Shown: positions 44,537 to 52,581 of the stretch, piece after piece | Numbering within the stretch: position 1 is the stretch's first letter | Layout of the letters: each line of letters begins with the position of its first letter | Source: Oligella ureolytica DSM 18253 | Lineage (GTDB): Bacteria > Pseudomonadota > Gammaproteobacteria > Burkholderiales > Burkholderiaceae_B | NCBI RefSeq assembly: GCF_000373745.1 | Contig: NZ_KB892289.1 | Span: forward strand, 183-53,020 | Length of the DNA stretch: 52,838 nucleotides | Reading direction: 5' to 3' | Notes under the pieces: model-generated | What the model was told of the DNA's origin: nothing | Database searches by the model: none | The model's input: only the letters and a program-made list of their open reading frames with translations | Position numbers and translations under genes: made by a program

Positions 44537-45422
44537 AAAGCAACGGTGTGGTTTTGTGGCGATTGTCGGTCGTCCAAATGTCGGTAAGTCAACACTGACC
44601 AATGCCTTAATCGGTGCCAAAATTTCTATTGTGTCACGCAAGTCGCAGACTACCCGTCACCCCATTCAGGGCGTGTTGACTCGTGACAATGCACAGTTTG
44701 TTTTTATTGATACACCGGGATTCCAAACACGCCATGGCGGCGCCATGAACCGTATGATGAACCGGGTAGTCGTACAAACGCTCTCTGACGTTGATGTGGT
44801 GGTGCATGTCGTAGAGGCCGGTAAGTGGTCCGAAGGTGATGAAAATGTCCTGCCGCTATTACCTCCGTCTGACAAAAAGCATGTGATCTTGGTGTTGTCT
44901 AAAATTGATGCCATCAAAAACAAAGCTGAGTTATTTGAGTTTACGACTCGTATCATGGCCAAATATCAATACGATGCGGTGATCCCGGTCAGCGCGGTAA
45001 AAAATACGCAATTAACTATTCTCCTGGATGAAATTGCTCAGCGCTTACCGCATGGTGAGTTTATGTTTGATGAGGATACACTCACTGACCGCTCAATGCG
45101 TTTTATTTCCGCAGAGATCCTACGCGAAAAAATCTTCCGTTTAGTGGGTGATGAGCTTCCTTATGCTTCTACTGTGGTTATTGAGGAGTGGAATGAGGAG
45201 GATAAAGGCATCCATATCAATGCCTGCGTTGTCGTTGAGCGCGAAAGCCATAAGCCTATTTTATTAGGTGCGGGCGGCCAGCACATGAAGCGGATTGCCA
45301 CGGAAGCACGTCAAGAAATTGCTGATATGGTTGGCAAGCCGGTCTTTCTCGAGGTCTTTATCAAAGTCCGCAAGGGCTGGTCAGAGCAAGAAAGTACCTT
45401 GCGTGACTTAGGTTATGAGTAA
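44523..45422 (+). CDS. era: GTPase Era
   Basis: A 299-residue GTPase needed for 16S rRNA maturation and 30S assembly. Motifs: GRPNVGKSTLTNAL (G1), DTPGFQTRHGG (G3), LSKIDAIKNK (G4). The C-terminal KH domain has KPILLGAGGQHMKRIATEAR and VFLEVFIKVRKGWSE. AGGAG at 44511-44515 precedes tandem ATGs; I use the first. It overlaps recO by 8 nt. Confidence 0.97.
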   Translation: MMENKKQRCGFVAIVGRPNVGKSTLTNALIGAKISIVSRKSQTTRHPIQGVLTRDNAQFVFIDTPGFQTRHGGAMNRMMNRVVVQTLSDVDVVVHVVEAGKWSEGDENVLPLLPPSDKKHVILVLSKIDAIKNKAELFEFTTRIMAKYQYDAVIPVSAVKNTQLTILLDEIAQRLPHGEFMFDEDTLTDRSMRFISAEILREKIFRLVGDELPYASTVVIEEWNEEDKGIHINACVVVERESHKPILLGAGGQHMKRIATEARQEIADMVGKPVFLEVFIKVRKGWSEQESTLRDLGYE

Positions 45423-46017
45423 GCGCAGGACACGGATTTTAGATGCCGAAGCCTATCTGCTGACTGCCTATGATTGGAGTGAAACATCGCTCATTGCCCA
45501 TGTATTTAGTAAAGATCATGGCATTATCGTCGGTGTCGCGAAGGGCGCCAAGCGACCGTATTCTGTTATGCGCCCGATACTGAGTCATTTTCACCCTCTG
45601 TTGCTCAGTTGGAGCGGACAGGGAGAGGTCAAGACATTCATTCGCGCTGAAAATAACGGTTTTTGTCCCATACAGGGGCGTGCCCTTATGCCTGCTTGGT
45701 ATATGAACGAGCTTCTGCTGAAGTTCTTGGCACCTGAGGACCCGCATGCCGGATTATTTGATGTGTATGCCGACTGCCTCAGGCAATTAGCTGAGGGCAG
45801 CAATGAGAATATTGTGCTCAGACATTTTGAATGGCAATTACTGGAAGAAGCCGGCTATGGTGTCGAGGACCCGATGCCTGACTTTTCAGAACCCGCTCAA
45901 AACCGACGTTGGCGCAAGCAATTAAGGCAGCGTTTAGATGAGCAGTTAGAACGACGCTCCCTCAAAACGCGTGATGTTATTCAGTCCCTGCACAGTTTGG
46001 CTAAAACACAGGTATAA
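45415..46017 (+). CDS. recO: DNA repair protein RecO, unusually short
   Basis: A 200-residue RecO-type protein of RecF-pathway recombination. The N-terminal OB fold is clear (EAYLLTAYDWSETSLIAHVF, GIIVGVAKGAKRPYSVMRPI), as are the helices YMNELLLKFLAPEDPHAGLF and LRHFEWQLLEEAGYGV. Usual RecO proteins are about 230-270 residues; here the segment after EEAGYGV is compressed and there is no zinc-type Cys cluster, while the final helix (LKTRDVIQSLHSLA) is retained. No frameshift is evident. pdxJ, which often follows in this order, is absent. Confidence 0.88.
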   Translation: MSKRRTRILDAEAYLLTAYDWSETSLIAHVFSKDHGIIVGVAKGAKRPYSVMRPILSHFHPLLLSWSGQGEVKTFIRAENNGFCPIQGRALMPAWYMNELLLKFLAPEDPHAGLFDVYADCLRQLAEGSNENIVLRHFEWQLLEEAGYGVEDPMPDFSEPAQNRRWRKQLRQRLDEQLERRSLKTRDVIQSLHSLAKTQV

Positions 46018-46064
46018 ATCCTCACAATTCGTATGATATCCGGATTAAATGTGACGTGTTCAGA

Positions 46065-46070
46065 TATAAT
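46065..46070 (+). promoter_or_regulatory. -10 box of the riboswitch-controlled promoter
   Basis: A perfect TATAAT lies 4 nt before the start of the riboswitch P1 helix, so initiation around 46077 would produce exactly the aptamer. The -35 region is weak (GGATTA at 46042-46047, 17 nt upstream). Confidence 0.6.
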
Positions 46071-46073
46071 CTC

Positions 46074-46209
46074 TTTGTTCTTAAGGGAGTAGTTGTTCGT
46101 AAATCCCTACGAAGCTGTCATCAACATATTTGCTTTTGCATGGTGCCGGCATCTACCGCATAAAAGCTTACCGGCTTTTTCAGTGCGCAGACTAACGAGA
46201 CTTAAGACA
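46074..46209 (+). ncRNA. yybP-ykoY (manganese) riboswitch
   Basis: This leader has the core of the Mn2+-sensing yybP-ykoY class. GGGAGTAG is at 46085-46092, and TCATCAACATATTTGC (46118-46133) resembles the conserved GUCAACAUACUUG side. A GCCGG (46145-46149) / CCGGC (46171-46175) arm follows, and GACTAACGAGACTTAAG closes P1 (CTTAAG at 46201-46206 pairs with CTTAAG at 46080-46085; TGT/ACA extend it). The class commonly controls manganese exporters, and the next gene is a GDT1/TMEM165-type transporter. Class assignment is from remembered consensus, not a covariance search. Confidence 0.82.
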
Positions 46210-46224
46210 GGTATAAATCGCCTC

Positions 46225-46264
46225 GGTGGGTCGTTTATGCTTGTCTTTGTCGTGTTTGCCCACC
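46225..46264 (+). promoter_or_regulatory. Possible riboswitch expression platform hairpin
   Basis: GGTGGG (46225-46230) can pair with CCCACC (46259-46264), just before the GGAG ribosome site at 46269-46272. An aptamer-dependent switch here would control translation start; no U-tract is present for termination. Confidence 0.45.
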
Positions 46265-46279
46265 AAAATGGAGTGTAAG

Positions 46280-46846
46280 TTGGACGCTTTTATCGCATCT
46301 GTTTTAGCCGTATCTTTGGCCGAAGTCGGTGATAAGACTCAGTTGTTGGCGCTTTTCTTAGCCGCCATGTTTTCCCGCAAGCTACCGATTGTATTTGGTA
46401 TTTTTGTTGCCACAATATTGAATCACGCTGTGTCAGCTTGGTTCGGTGTCTGGATTTCAGACAATGTCAGCACCGAACTGCTCACTTGGATTGTGGCCAT
46501 TAGTTTCCTCGCGATGGGAGCCTGGTTACTCATTCCTGACAAAAAGGATGAGGTTGATGAGAAGTACGTCAGCTACGGTGCTTTTATTGCGACCACTGTG
46601 CTGTTTTTCTTCGCAGAAATTGGTGATAAAACACAACTGGCTACGGTGTTGTTGGCTGCTAAGTACAATGATTTTTATCCTGTGCTGTTCGGTACGACAG
46701 TGGGGATGATGCTGGCTAATGTGCCTGTGGTTTACCTGGGTTGTTGGCTGCTGGACCGAATATCGTTTAAGAAAATACGTCAGGCGGCTTGTGTGTTGTT
46801 TATCTTGCTAGGTGCGGGTACGCTAATTCAATATTATTGGTTCTAA
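46280..46846 (+). CDS. GDT1/TMEM165 (UPF0016) family cation exporter
   Basis: A 188-residue inner-membrane protein of about six helices with the two inverted-repeat signatures of the family: LAEVGDKTQLLALFLAAMFS near the N-terminus and FFAEIGDKTQLATVLLAAKY near residue 108. Members move Mn2+ or Ca2+, often as exporters. The upstream yybP-ykoY riboswitch supports a manganese efflux role. I chose TTG at 46280 (reads (M)DAFIASVLAVSLAEVGDKTQ) because GGAG lies 7 nt upstream and family proteins start there; ATG at 46268 would overlap that site. Single gene with terminator. Confidence 0.92.
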   Translation: MDAFIASVLAVSLAEVGDKTQLLALFLAAMFSRKLPIVFGIFVATILNHAVSAWFGVWISDNVSTELLTWIVAISFLAMGAWLLIPDKKDEVDEKYVSYGAFIATTVLFFFAEIGDKTQLATVLLAAKYNDFYPVLFGTTVGMMLANVPVVYLGCWLLDRISFKKIRQAACVLFILLGAGTLIQYYWF

Positions 46847-46889
46847 GGTTAATGACCTACCTTAGCACCCTATAAGCAAGCATAAAAAA

Positions 46890-46915
46890 ACCAGTGCCTA
46901 AAATTTGGCACTGGT
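46890..46915. terminator. Terminator between the GDT1 gene and the Bax inhibitor gene
   Basis: ACCAGTGCC (46890-46898) / GGCACTGGT (46907-46915), preceded by seven A residues so that it works well on the minus strand too. A second stem CTAGTGAGC (46925-46933) / GCTCACTAG (46942-46950) follows. Confidence 0.85.
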
Positions 46916-46966
46916 CTAAAAGCACTAGTGAGCTATTGTAGGCTCACTAGCATGGGGCAGTTTAAA

Positions 46967-47656
46967 TTATTCGTTGCTGGTAATACCCAAGATACTTAAT
47001 AAGCTGACAAATACGTTATAAATACTTAGGTACAGCGATAGAGTGGCTGAGATATAGTTAGTCTCACCGCCATTTACAATACGCTGTAAATCAACCAGCA
47101 TAAAGGCCGAGAAAATCACAATGGCCAATAAAGAAATGGTTAGGGTCAATGCCGGTATCTGTAAAAACACATTGGCAATCGCGGCGACGATAATCACCAC
47201 CGCACCGATAATAAGTGTCTTGTGCAGGTGAGTAAAGTCACGCTTTGTGGTGGTTGCTATGGCCGCCATGGTCGCAAAAATTGCTGCGGTTCCGCCAAAG
47301 GCCAGCATAATTAAATTAGCACCGTCTCCTAAGCTCAGAACATAGCCAAGCATACGAGAGAGCATGATACCCATAAAGAAGGTAAACAGTAATAGGAAGC
47401 CAACACCGGCTGAGCTGTTTTTGTTACGCTCGATTAAAAACATCAAACCGAAAGCACCGGCAAAGAAAACAATCATCGAGATGCCCGGGCTTAGGATCTG
47501 ATTTAGTCCAAGCTTAAGCGATAACCATGCACCGGCGACGGTAGGAATCATGGATATAGCCAAGAGCATATAGGTATTACGCAGTACGCGATTGCGAACC
47601 ACGGCACCTGCGGCACTGTGATCTTGGTACTGTGTCGGTTGTTGATACTGATTCAT
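46967..47656 (-). CDS. Bax inhibitor-1 / YccA family membrane protein
   Basis: A 229-residue protein with seven membrane segments of the BI-1/YccA family, which includes E. coli YccA (an FtsH modulator) and calcium-leak channels. Typical parts are LRNTYMLLAISMIPTVAGAW, the conserved AFGGTAAIFATMAAIATTTK-RDFT stretch, and the C-terminal AFMLVDLQRIVNGGETNYIS and ATLSLYLSIYNVFVSLLSIL with the acidic/His pocket partly replaced. The start at 47656 (MNQYQQPTQ) has GGAG 5 nt upstream; the longer 252-residue frame is not needed. Single gene. Confidence 0.93.
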   Translation of the reverse strand: MNQYQQPTQYQDHSAAGAVVRNRVLRNTYMLLAISMIPTVAGAWLSLKLGLNQILSPGISMIVFFAGAFGLMFLIERNKNSSAGVGFLLLFTFFMGIMLSRMLGYVLSLGDGANLIMLAFGGTAAIFATMAAIATTTKRDFTHLHKTLIIGAVVIIVAAIANVFLQIPALTLTISLLAIVIFSAFMLVDLQRIVNGGETNYISATLSLYLSIYNVFVSLLSILGITSNE

Positions 47657-47827
47657 GGATACTCCAATAATAAATGTATAGCGGTCTAAATAACGTAGTC
47701 TCACGCTCTGTTTATTAACCGCCAATTAACTAAAAAAGCTTACAGAAAACTGAACTCTCTGTCAATAGACACTTGCACGTATGCTTATGTTCCCAATAAA
47801 TTGTTAAATATTGATTGAAAAATGCAT

Positions 47828-48274
47828 TTAATGATGTTTTTTTAGTTCATCAAAAATTCTTTGCCTGATTCTTTGTTCGGTGTGAGCCAATTCGTCATTG
47901 ATAATGAGTTCAATAGCGTCTTCTAAGGGATGATGAGCAGTATGATGCAAGCTACGTGCTTGTTCTTGTACCCAGTCAGGTGCTTCAGGTAATCGTAATT
48001 TGTCTGACGGAGTAAATTGCTTGGTGCTGATGGGTGCAGCGGGAGCAGCGATCGGTATGTCTTCTTCTTGTTCTTCTTGTACAACAGCGTCATCAGCAGC
48101 AGGGCCGACAATAGGAAAATCATCAATCGGCTCAGGCTCTGCTTCCAGGATGGGATAGTCGCTCTCATCTACATGCGCTGACGCAGGTCCAATCACCGGG
48201 ACATCGTCATCAGCTGCTGGATTATGTGGTGTGCGGGAAGCGTAAGGGGGACGTTTACGGAAAAAAGTAGTCAT
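47828..48274 (-). CDS. DUF2486-like acidic protein
   Basis: A 148-residue protein, probably of the DUF2486 family found in Burkholderiales. The N-terminal 85 residues are acidic, Pro/Ala-rich and carry imperfect repeats DVPVIGPA, DFPIVGPA and DIPIAAPA. The C-terminal 50 residues look folded and helical (LEDAIELIINDELAHTEQRI, RQRIFDEL). No function is known. It lies 9 nt after holC on the same strand, so it is probably cotranscribed with pepA-holC. Confidence 0.65.
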   Translation of the reverse strand: MTTFFRKRPPYASRTPHNPAADDDVPVIGPASAHVDESDYPILEAEPEPIDDFPIVGPAADDAVVQEEQEEDIPIAAPAAPISTKQFTPSDKLRLPEAPDWVQEQARSLHHTAHHPLEDAIELIINDELAHTEQRIRQRIFDELKKHH

Positions 48275-48283
48275 GTTAATGCC

Positions 48284-48772
48284 TTAATTCTTACCCAGTT
48301 GATGTGAAATTAACTCAGCCCCTTCGGCGCGGTATTGCTTCCATCGTTGGCGAGCGTATTGCTTATCGGCTTCATGCTCAGAAACAATTTCCAGTACGCA
48401 GGCAAATTGCTGATAGTGCGGTGGACAATCTACGTCTAAATTGAGTAGCCACATATCAGAGGCTTTTGAAAGTATCTCCTGATGAGAAAGTAGGGCGGCA
48501 TCTTGTAGTAAAAAAACGGGTTGAGTTTTGTCGGATGGCGTCCATTGATCGGCTATTAGTTCAACCAAATGCTCGGCAGAACTAATAGCTTCCTGTGGGA
48601 TAAAAGCGTCGGGTGCCAGATCCCAAAGCAGGCGACTAAACATATCTAATCGCTTTTGCTCGGAACTGAATACCAGTATTTTTTTGGTTGAACGATAGTT
48701 TTTGGCGGCAGAAATCGCCGCCTGTTGGATACGATGCCCAACCCCAAAAGCAAAAAATACCTTGACGCTCAT
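48284..48772 (-). CDS. holC: DNA polymerase III chi subunit
   Basis: A 162-residue clamp-loader accessory protein that links the replisome to SSB. It shows VKVFFAFGVGHRIQQAAISA, KKILVFSSEQKRLDMFSRLL and FIPQ in the expected order, then PVFLLQDAALL and the conserved FACVLEIVSEHEADKQYARQ followed by RWKQYRAEG. It follows pepA by 16 nt, the typical pepA-holC pair. Confidence 0.92.
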   Translation of the reverse strand: MSVKVFFAFGVGHRIQQAAISAAKNYRSTKKILVFSSEQKRLDMFSRLLWDLAPDAFIPQEAISSAEHLVELIADQWTPSDKTQPVFLLQDAALLSHQEILSKASDMWLLNLDVDCPPHYQQFACVLEIVSEHEADKQYARQRWKQYRAEGAELISHQLGKN

Positions 48773-48788
48773 AACCCTGACCCTTGCC

Positions 48789-50291
48789 TTACTTAGTAGT
48801 TAATAAGTACTGAGCTAATAAAGGCAGAGGACGACCGGTGGAACCCTTGGTGTTACCTGATTTATCCCATGCCGTTCCGGCCACGTCTAAGTGAGCCCAT
48901 GGGTACTGCTTGGTAAAGCGGGCAAGGAATGCAGCCGCAGTAATTGCGCCGGCGTCACGACCGCCAATGTTTTGCATATCAGCAAAATCGCTCTTCAATT
49001 GCTCTTGATACTCCTCGTCAAGCGGCATTGGCCATGCCTGGTCGCAAGCTTGCTTGCCGGCCTCGTGTAGGGCAGCACGTAGGTCGTCATTGTTACTAAA
49101 TAAACCGCTGTTGATTTTACCTAAAGCGATTACACACGCGCCGGTTAGGGTCGCAATATCAATGACTGCTTTAGGCTCATAGCGCTCAGCATAGGTCAAA
49201 GCATCACATAAGATGAGACGGCCTTCGGCGTCCGTATTGAGAATTTCAATGGTCTGACCGGACATGCTGGTGACGACATCGCCCGGCTTGGTTGCACGGC
49301 CGCTTGGCATGTTTTCGGTCGCAGGGATTAGACCGACCACTTCTTTGTCTAGGCCGATTTCACCGATAAATTTAAATAGACCAAGTACGGTTGCTGCACC
49401 ACCCATATCCCATTTCATCTCGTCCATACCGGCACCGGGTTTTAGCGAAATACCACCAGTGTCAAAGGTGACGCCTTTACCGACAAAGACGATGGGTGCT
49501 TCTGATTTCTTGGCGTTTGCCGGTTTATGATGCAATACAATAAAGCGAGGAGGCTCTTCTGAACCTGCTGCCACAGACAAGAAAGAGCCCATTTTTAGTG
49601 CTTCGATCTGCTTTTTTTCCAGCACTTGTACTTCAATAGACTCATAGGCTTTAGCCAGTGCTTTGGCTTGTTTGCCTAAATAAGTAGGGGTGGCGAAATT
49701 ACCGGGTAAATTACCTAACTGGCGAGTTAATGCCATGCCCTGAGCAATGGCTTTACCCTCAGCAATGGCTGCCTTTAGTGCTTTGTCTTTGTCGTCATGG
49801 GTGATGAAAGTAACTGTAGCTAAGCTGGGTGCTTCTGCTTTTTCTTGGGCCTCTTTGCCCAGCGTGGCGGTGTAGCGGTACTGAGCATTTTCTAGGGCGC
49901 GTGCAGCGAACCGTGCGCTTTCTGTGGCAGATACCGCTTCAGTCGACTCTAGTAATAAGGTATTGACCGCTTCTTCTAAGCTTAGGTCATTACAAATTTT
50001 AGCAATCGCTTCGTGTGCTTTTAAAATAGACTTCGCGTTATAATCTTCTTTTTTGCCAAGGCCAATAAGAATAATACGTTTAGCAGTGATACCCTCGAGG
50101 TTACGAAGAACTAAATGCGAGCCCAGCGTGGCTTTAAACTCTTTGTCCAATAATGGGCTGATGGCACCTTTAGATGCTTTTTCGATGGCGTCAGCGGCCA
50201 CACCAAGCGTTTGCTCTTGATATACACCAACAATTAAAGCTGATGTCTTAATGTCTTCAATTGACTTAGTAACTTGTACTTTAAATTCCAT
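48789..50291 (-). CDS. pepA: Cytosol (leucyl) aminopeptidase PepA
   Basis: A 500-residue M17 metallo-aminopeptidase. The metal-binding motifs VGKGVTFDTGGISLKPGAGM, DEMKWDMGGAATVLG and the signature NTDAEGRLILCDALTYAE are intact, with the N-terminal regulatory domain starting MEFKVQVTKSIEDIKTSALI. In E. coli PepA also binds DNA at cer sites. It is divergent from lptF across a 64-nt gap, the standard arrangement, and first in pepA-holC-DUF2486. Confidence 0.97.
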   Translation of the reverse strand: MEFKVQVTKSIEDIKTSALIVGVYQEQTLGVAADAIEKASKGAISPLLDKEFKATLGSHLVLRNLEGITAKRIILIGLGKKEDYNAKSILKAHEAIAKICNDLSLEEAVNTLLLESTEAVSATESARFAARALENAQYRYTATLGKEAQEKAEAPSLATVTFITHDDKDKALKAAIAEGKAIAQGMALTRQLGNLPGNFATPTYLGKQAKALAKAYESIEVQVLEKKQIEALKMGSFLSVAAGSEEPPRFIVLHHKPANAKKSEAPIVFVGKGVTFDTGGISLKPGAGMDEMKWDMGGAATVLGLFKFIGEIGLDKEVVGLIPATENMPSGRATKPGDVVTSMSGQTIEILNTDAEGRLILCDALTYAERYEPKAVIDIATLTGACVIALGKINSGLFSNNDDLRAALHEAGKQACDQAWPMPLDEEYQEQLKSDFADMQNIGGRDAGAITAAAFLARFTKQYPWAHLDVAGTAWDKSGNTKGSTGRPLPLLAQYLLTTK

Positions 50292-50355
50292 TTGTATATC
50301 CTTATTTCCTTATAATTAACATTACTGTGTTATTCATTATCGCTTAAGAATCTTT

Positions 50356-51483
50356 ATGTCGCTATTCAAACGCTCGGTCGTCGCCGAAATAACTAGTCAC
50401 GCAGGTGTCGTCATGTCCACGTTGATGGTGGTGTGGCTGAGTGTATTGTTAGTGAGACTTTTAGGTCAAGCAGCTGAGGGGCTAATCGGTTCTGACTTAG
50501 TGCTGGGTATCGCCGCTTTTTCCAGTATTACTGCACTACCCACTATTTTAACAGTAACCCTATTTATTGCAGTGCTTGTTACCGTTTCCCGCAGCTATAG
50601 GGAAAATGAGATGATCGTCTGGTTTACCAGCGGTATTTCGTTGATTACTTGGTTAAAGCCGGTGCTACGCGTGGCGTTACCTATTTGCGCCTTAATCGCC
50701 TTGTTAACTATTCAAGTCTCACCTTGGGCTTATGCCGAGATTGAGGAAAATCGTCAGCGTTTTGAGCAGCGTTCGGATATTTTTAAGATTGCCACCGGTC
50801 AGTTCATCGAGACGCAGAGCGGTCAGCGCGTCTTTTTTATCGAGCAAGATGAATCTCAGGATAGCGGTTTGGGTAGAGTGTTTGCTCGGGTTAATCAGGG
50901 CGATGGCTGGATTAGTACCATTACCTCGGAACATGCGGATTATCGTGTCGATGAGGAGGGGCGCCGTTATATTGATTTAGGTCCCGGTAATCGCTACGAT
51001 ATGCGTAATAATTCCACCGAATTCCGGATGACGCATTTTGATTCTTTTACCATGCAAATTTATGGTGCCGATGCCGGCAGTGAGGAAGCGATTAGGACAG
51101 CGGTGCAATCGCGCCTCAAGGCACGGACGATGACGTCTCTCATCGCTGACAATGCGCCTAAAAGTGACGGGCAAATCATGTGGCGTATCTCAATGCCGAT
51201 AGCCGCGCTTAATCTGGCACTTCTAGCCATTCCCCTTGGCGCCATTAATCCTCGTGCCGGTCGCTCAATCAATTTGGTGATCGCCGGTTTAATCGCATTG
51301 CTCTATATGAACTTATTGAATTTAATGCGCAGTTGGATTGGCAATGGCACGGTCGGTTTCCTTGAGGGCACGATTGGTCTCAACCTCATAGTCAGCCTGC
51401 TTTGTATTTTTTTCTTTTGGTGGCAAATTAGGGTCAAAAAGCCCAAAGCTCCACTTCATACAAGCGAAATGGCAGCCAGTTAA
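50356..51483 (+). CDS. lptF: LPS export permease LptF
   Basis: A 375-residue inner-membrane subunit of the LptB2FG ABC exporter that lifts lipopolysaccharide from the inner membrane. It has an N-terminal membrane bundle (MSTLMVVWLSVLLVRLLGQA, LPTILTVTLFIAVLVTVSRS), a central periplasmic beta-jellyroll (about residues 125-255), and a C-terminal bundle (MPIAALNLALLAIPLGAINP and LVIAGLIALLYMNLLNLMRS). The partner lptG is not next door: a LysR gene follows instead. Confidence 0.94.
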   Translation: MSLFKRSVVAEITSHAGVVMSTLMVVWLSVLLVRLLGQAAEGLIGSDLVLGIAAFSSITALPTILTVTLFIAVLVTVSRSYRENEMIVWFTSGISLITWLKPVLRVALPICALIALLTIQVSPWAYAEIEENRQRFEQRSDIFKIATGQFIETQSGQRVFFIEQDESQDSGLGRVFARVNQGDGWISTITSEHADYRVDEEGRRYIDLGPGNRYDMRNNSTEFRMTHFDSFTMQIYGADAGSEEAIRTAVQSRLKARTMTSLIADNAPKSDGQIMWRISMPIAALNLALLAIPLGAINPRAGRSINLVIAGLIALLYMNLLNLMRSWIGNGTVGFLEGTIGLNLIVSLLCIFFFWWQIRVKKPKAPLHTSEMAAS

Positions 51484-51612
51484 TTTCATTGCTTTTACGA
51501 CAAAATATATATCTTTAAGTTATAAGCTTAAGGTTTATTATAAAAATAGATTATATTAATATATACGCTTAATTTTAAATTGGGCCGCTCATTTCGTGGA
51601 GCAATAGTTAGT

Positions 51613-52548
51613 ATGAATCTACAGCAATTTCGTTTTGTACGCGAGACAATTCGCCAGAATTTTAATCTTACTGAAGCTGCCAGACAGCTTTACAGTTCGC
51701 AACCTGGTGTGTCTAAAGCGATTATCGAGTTAGAAGATGAACTCGGAATCACAATTTTTGAACGTCATGGTAAGCGCCTTAGAGGCTTGACCAAAGCTGG
51801 TGAAGCGGTCAGTGTGATTATCGATGACATTATGAGGCAAGTCGATAATCTCAAAAGACTGAGTGATGATTTAGCAGAAAAAGAAGAGGGTAGTCTGATG
51901 ATCGGGTGTACCCACGCTCAGGCACGCTATTTCTTACCTAAGATTCTGATGGAGTTTAAAAAGAAATTTCCTAAGGTTCGCGTCGGTCTAAGTGAGGGTG
52001 ATCCTCCGCAATTAGCCAAACGCCTTTTACACGATGAGGTAGACATTGCTTTTGCCACTGAAACGCTTTCCTCTGTGAGTGGTTTAGTGACGTTGGATTG
52101 TTATGAGTGGGAGCACGTGCTGGTGATGAATCAAGATCATCCTTTAAGCCAGCTAACCACGTCTGAAGCCAAACAAATATCCTTAGCACAAATACAGCAG
52201 TACCCGTTGATTACCTATGATCGTGCTTTTTCAGGACGAACCGCGATTGATAAGGCTTTTGCTAAGCAAAACCTAGTTCCCGATATCGTTCTCGAGGCGG
52301 TGGATGCCGATGTCATTAAAACCTATGTTGATCTGGATATGGGTTTAGGTATTATTGCCGGCATGGCGTTTGATCCAAGGCGTGATTCCGGACTTATTCA
52401 TATTCCGGTGGGCCATTTATTCGGTCGTCATATCACCCGTTTAGCATTGCGAAAGGGCGTTTTTGTTAGAGATTACCTCTTTGAATTTGTAAAAATGTGT
52501 ACAGTTGATAGCCTTGAGCGTGATGAGCTGGACGAGATTCTTTCTTAA
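51613..52548 (+). CDS. cysB: CysB-type LysR transcriptional regulator
   Basis: A 311-residue LysR-family regulator. The winged helix-turn-helix is MNLQQFRFVRETIRQNFNLT, EAARQLYSSQPGVSKAIIEL and EDELGITIFERHGKRL. The effector domain has IGCTHAQARYFLPKILMEFK, as in CysB/Cbl, which control sulfur assimilation by sensing acetylserine. The start at 51613 matches CysB proteins (MNLQQ(F/L)R); a GTG/TTG further up is unnecessary. CysB rather than Cbl is inferred. It is the last gene before the omega RNA candidate. Confidence 0.88.
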   Translation: MNLQQFRFVRETIRQNFNLTEAARQLYSSQPGVSKAIIELEDELGITIFERHGKRLRGLTKAGEAVSVIIDDIMRQVDNLKRLSDDLAEKEEGSLMIGCTHAQARYFLPKILMEFKKKFPKVRVGLSEGDPPQLAKRLLHDEVDIAFATETLSSVSGLVTLDCYEWEHVLVMNQDHPLSQLTTSEAKQISLAQIQQYPLITYDRAFSGRTAIDKAFAKQNLVPDIVLEAVDADVIKTYVDLDMGLGIIAGMAFDPRRDSGLIHIPVGHLFGRHITRLALRKGVFVRDYLFEFVKMCTVDSLERDELDEILS

Positions 52549-52581
52549 GTGATTGATTTTTATTAAATTAATAAAATATGA
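52549..52581 (+). other. Flank of the presumed IscB element, ending in ATGA (possible guide source)
   Basis: AT-rich spacer after cysB ending ATGA at 52578-52581. HEARO/IscB elements are reported to insert beside ATGA- or GTGA-type sites. If the left end is at 52582, the roughly 16 nt before it would be the natural guide of the omega RNA. This boundary is inferred. Confidence 0.4.

Noticed and set aside
46093-46278. 61-residue ORF before the GDT1 gene
   Set aside because: It lies within the riboswitch aptamer and expression platform, starts with a non-ATG codon and has no family resemblance.
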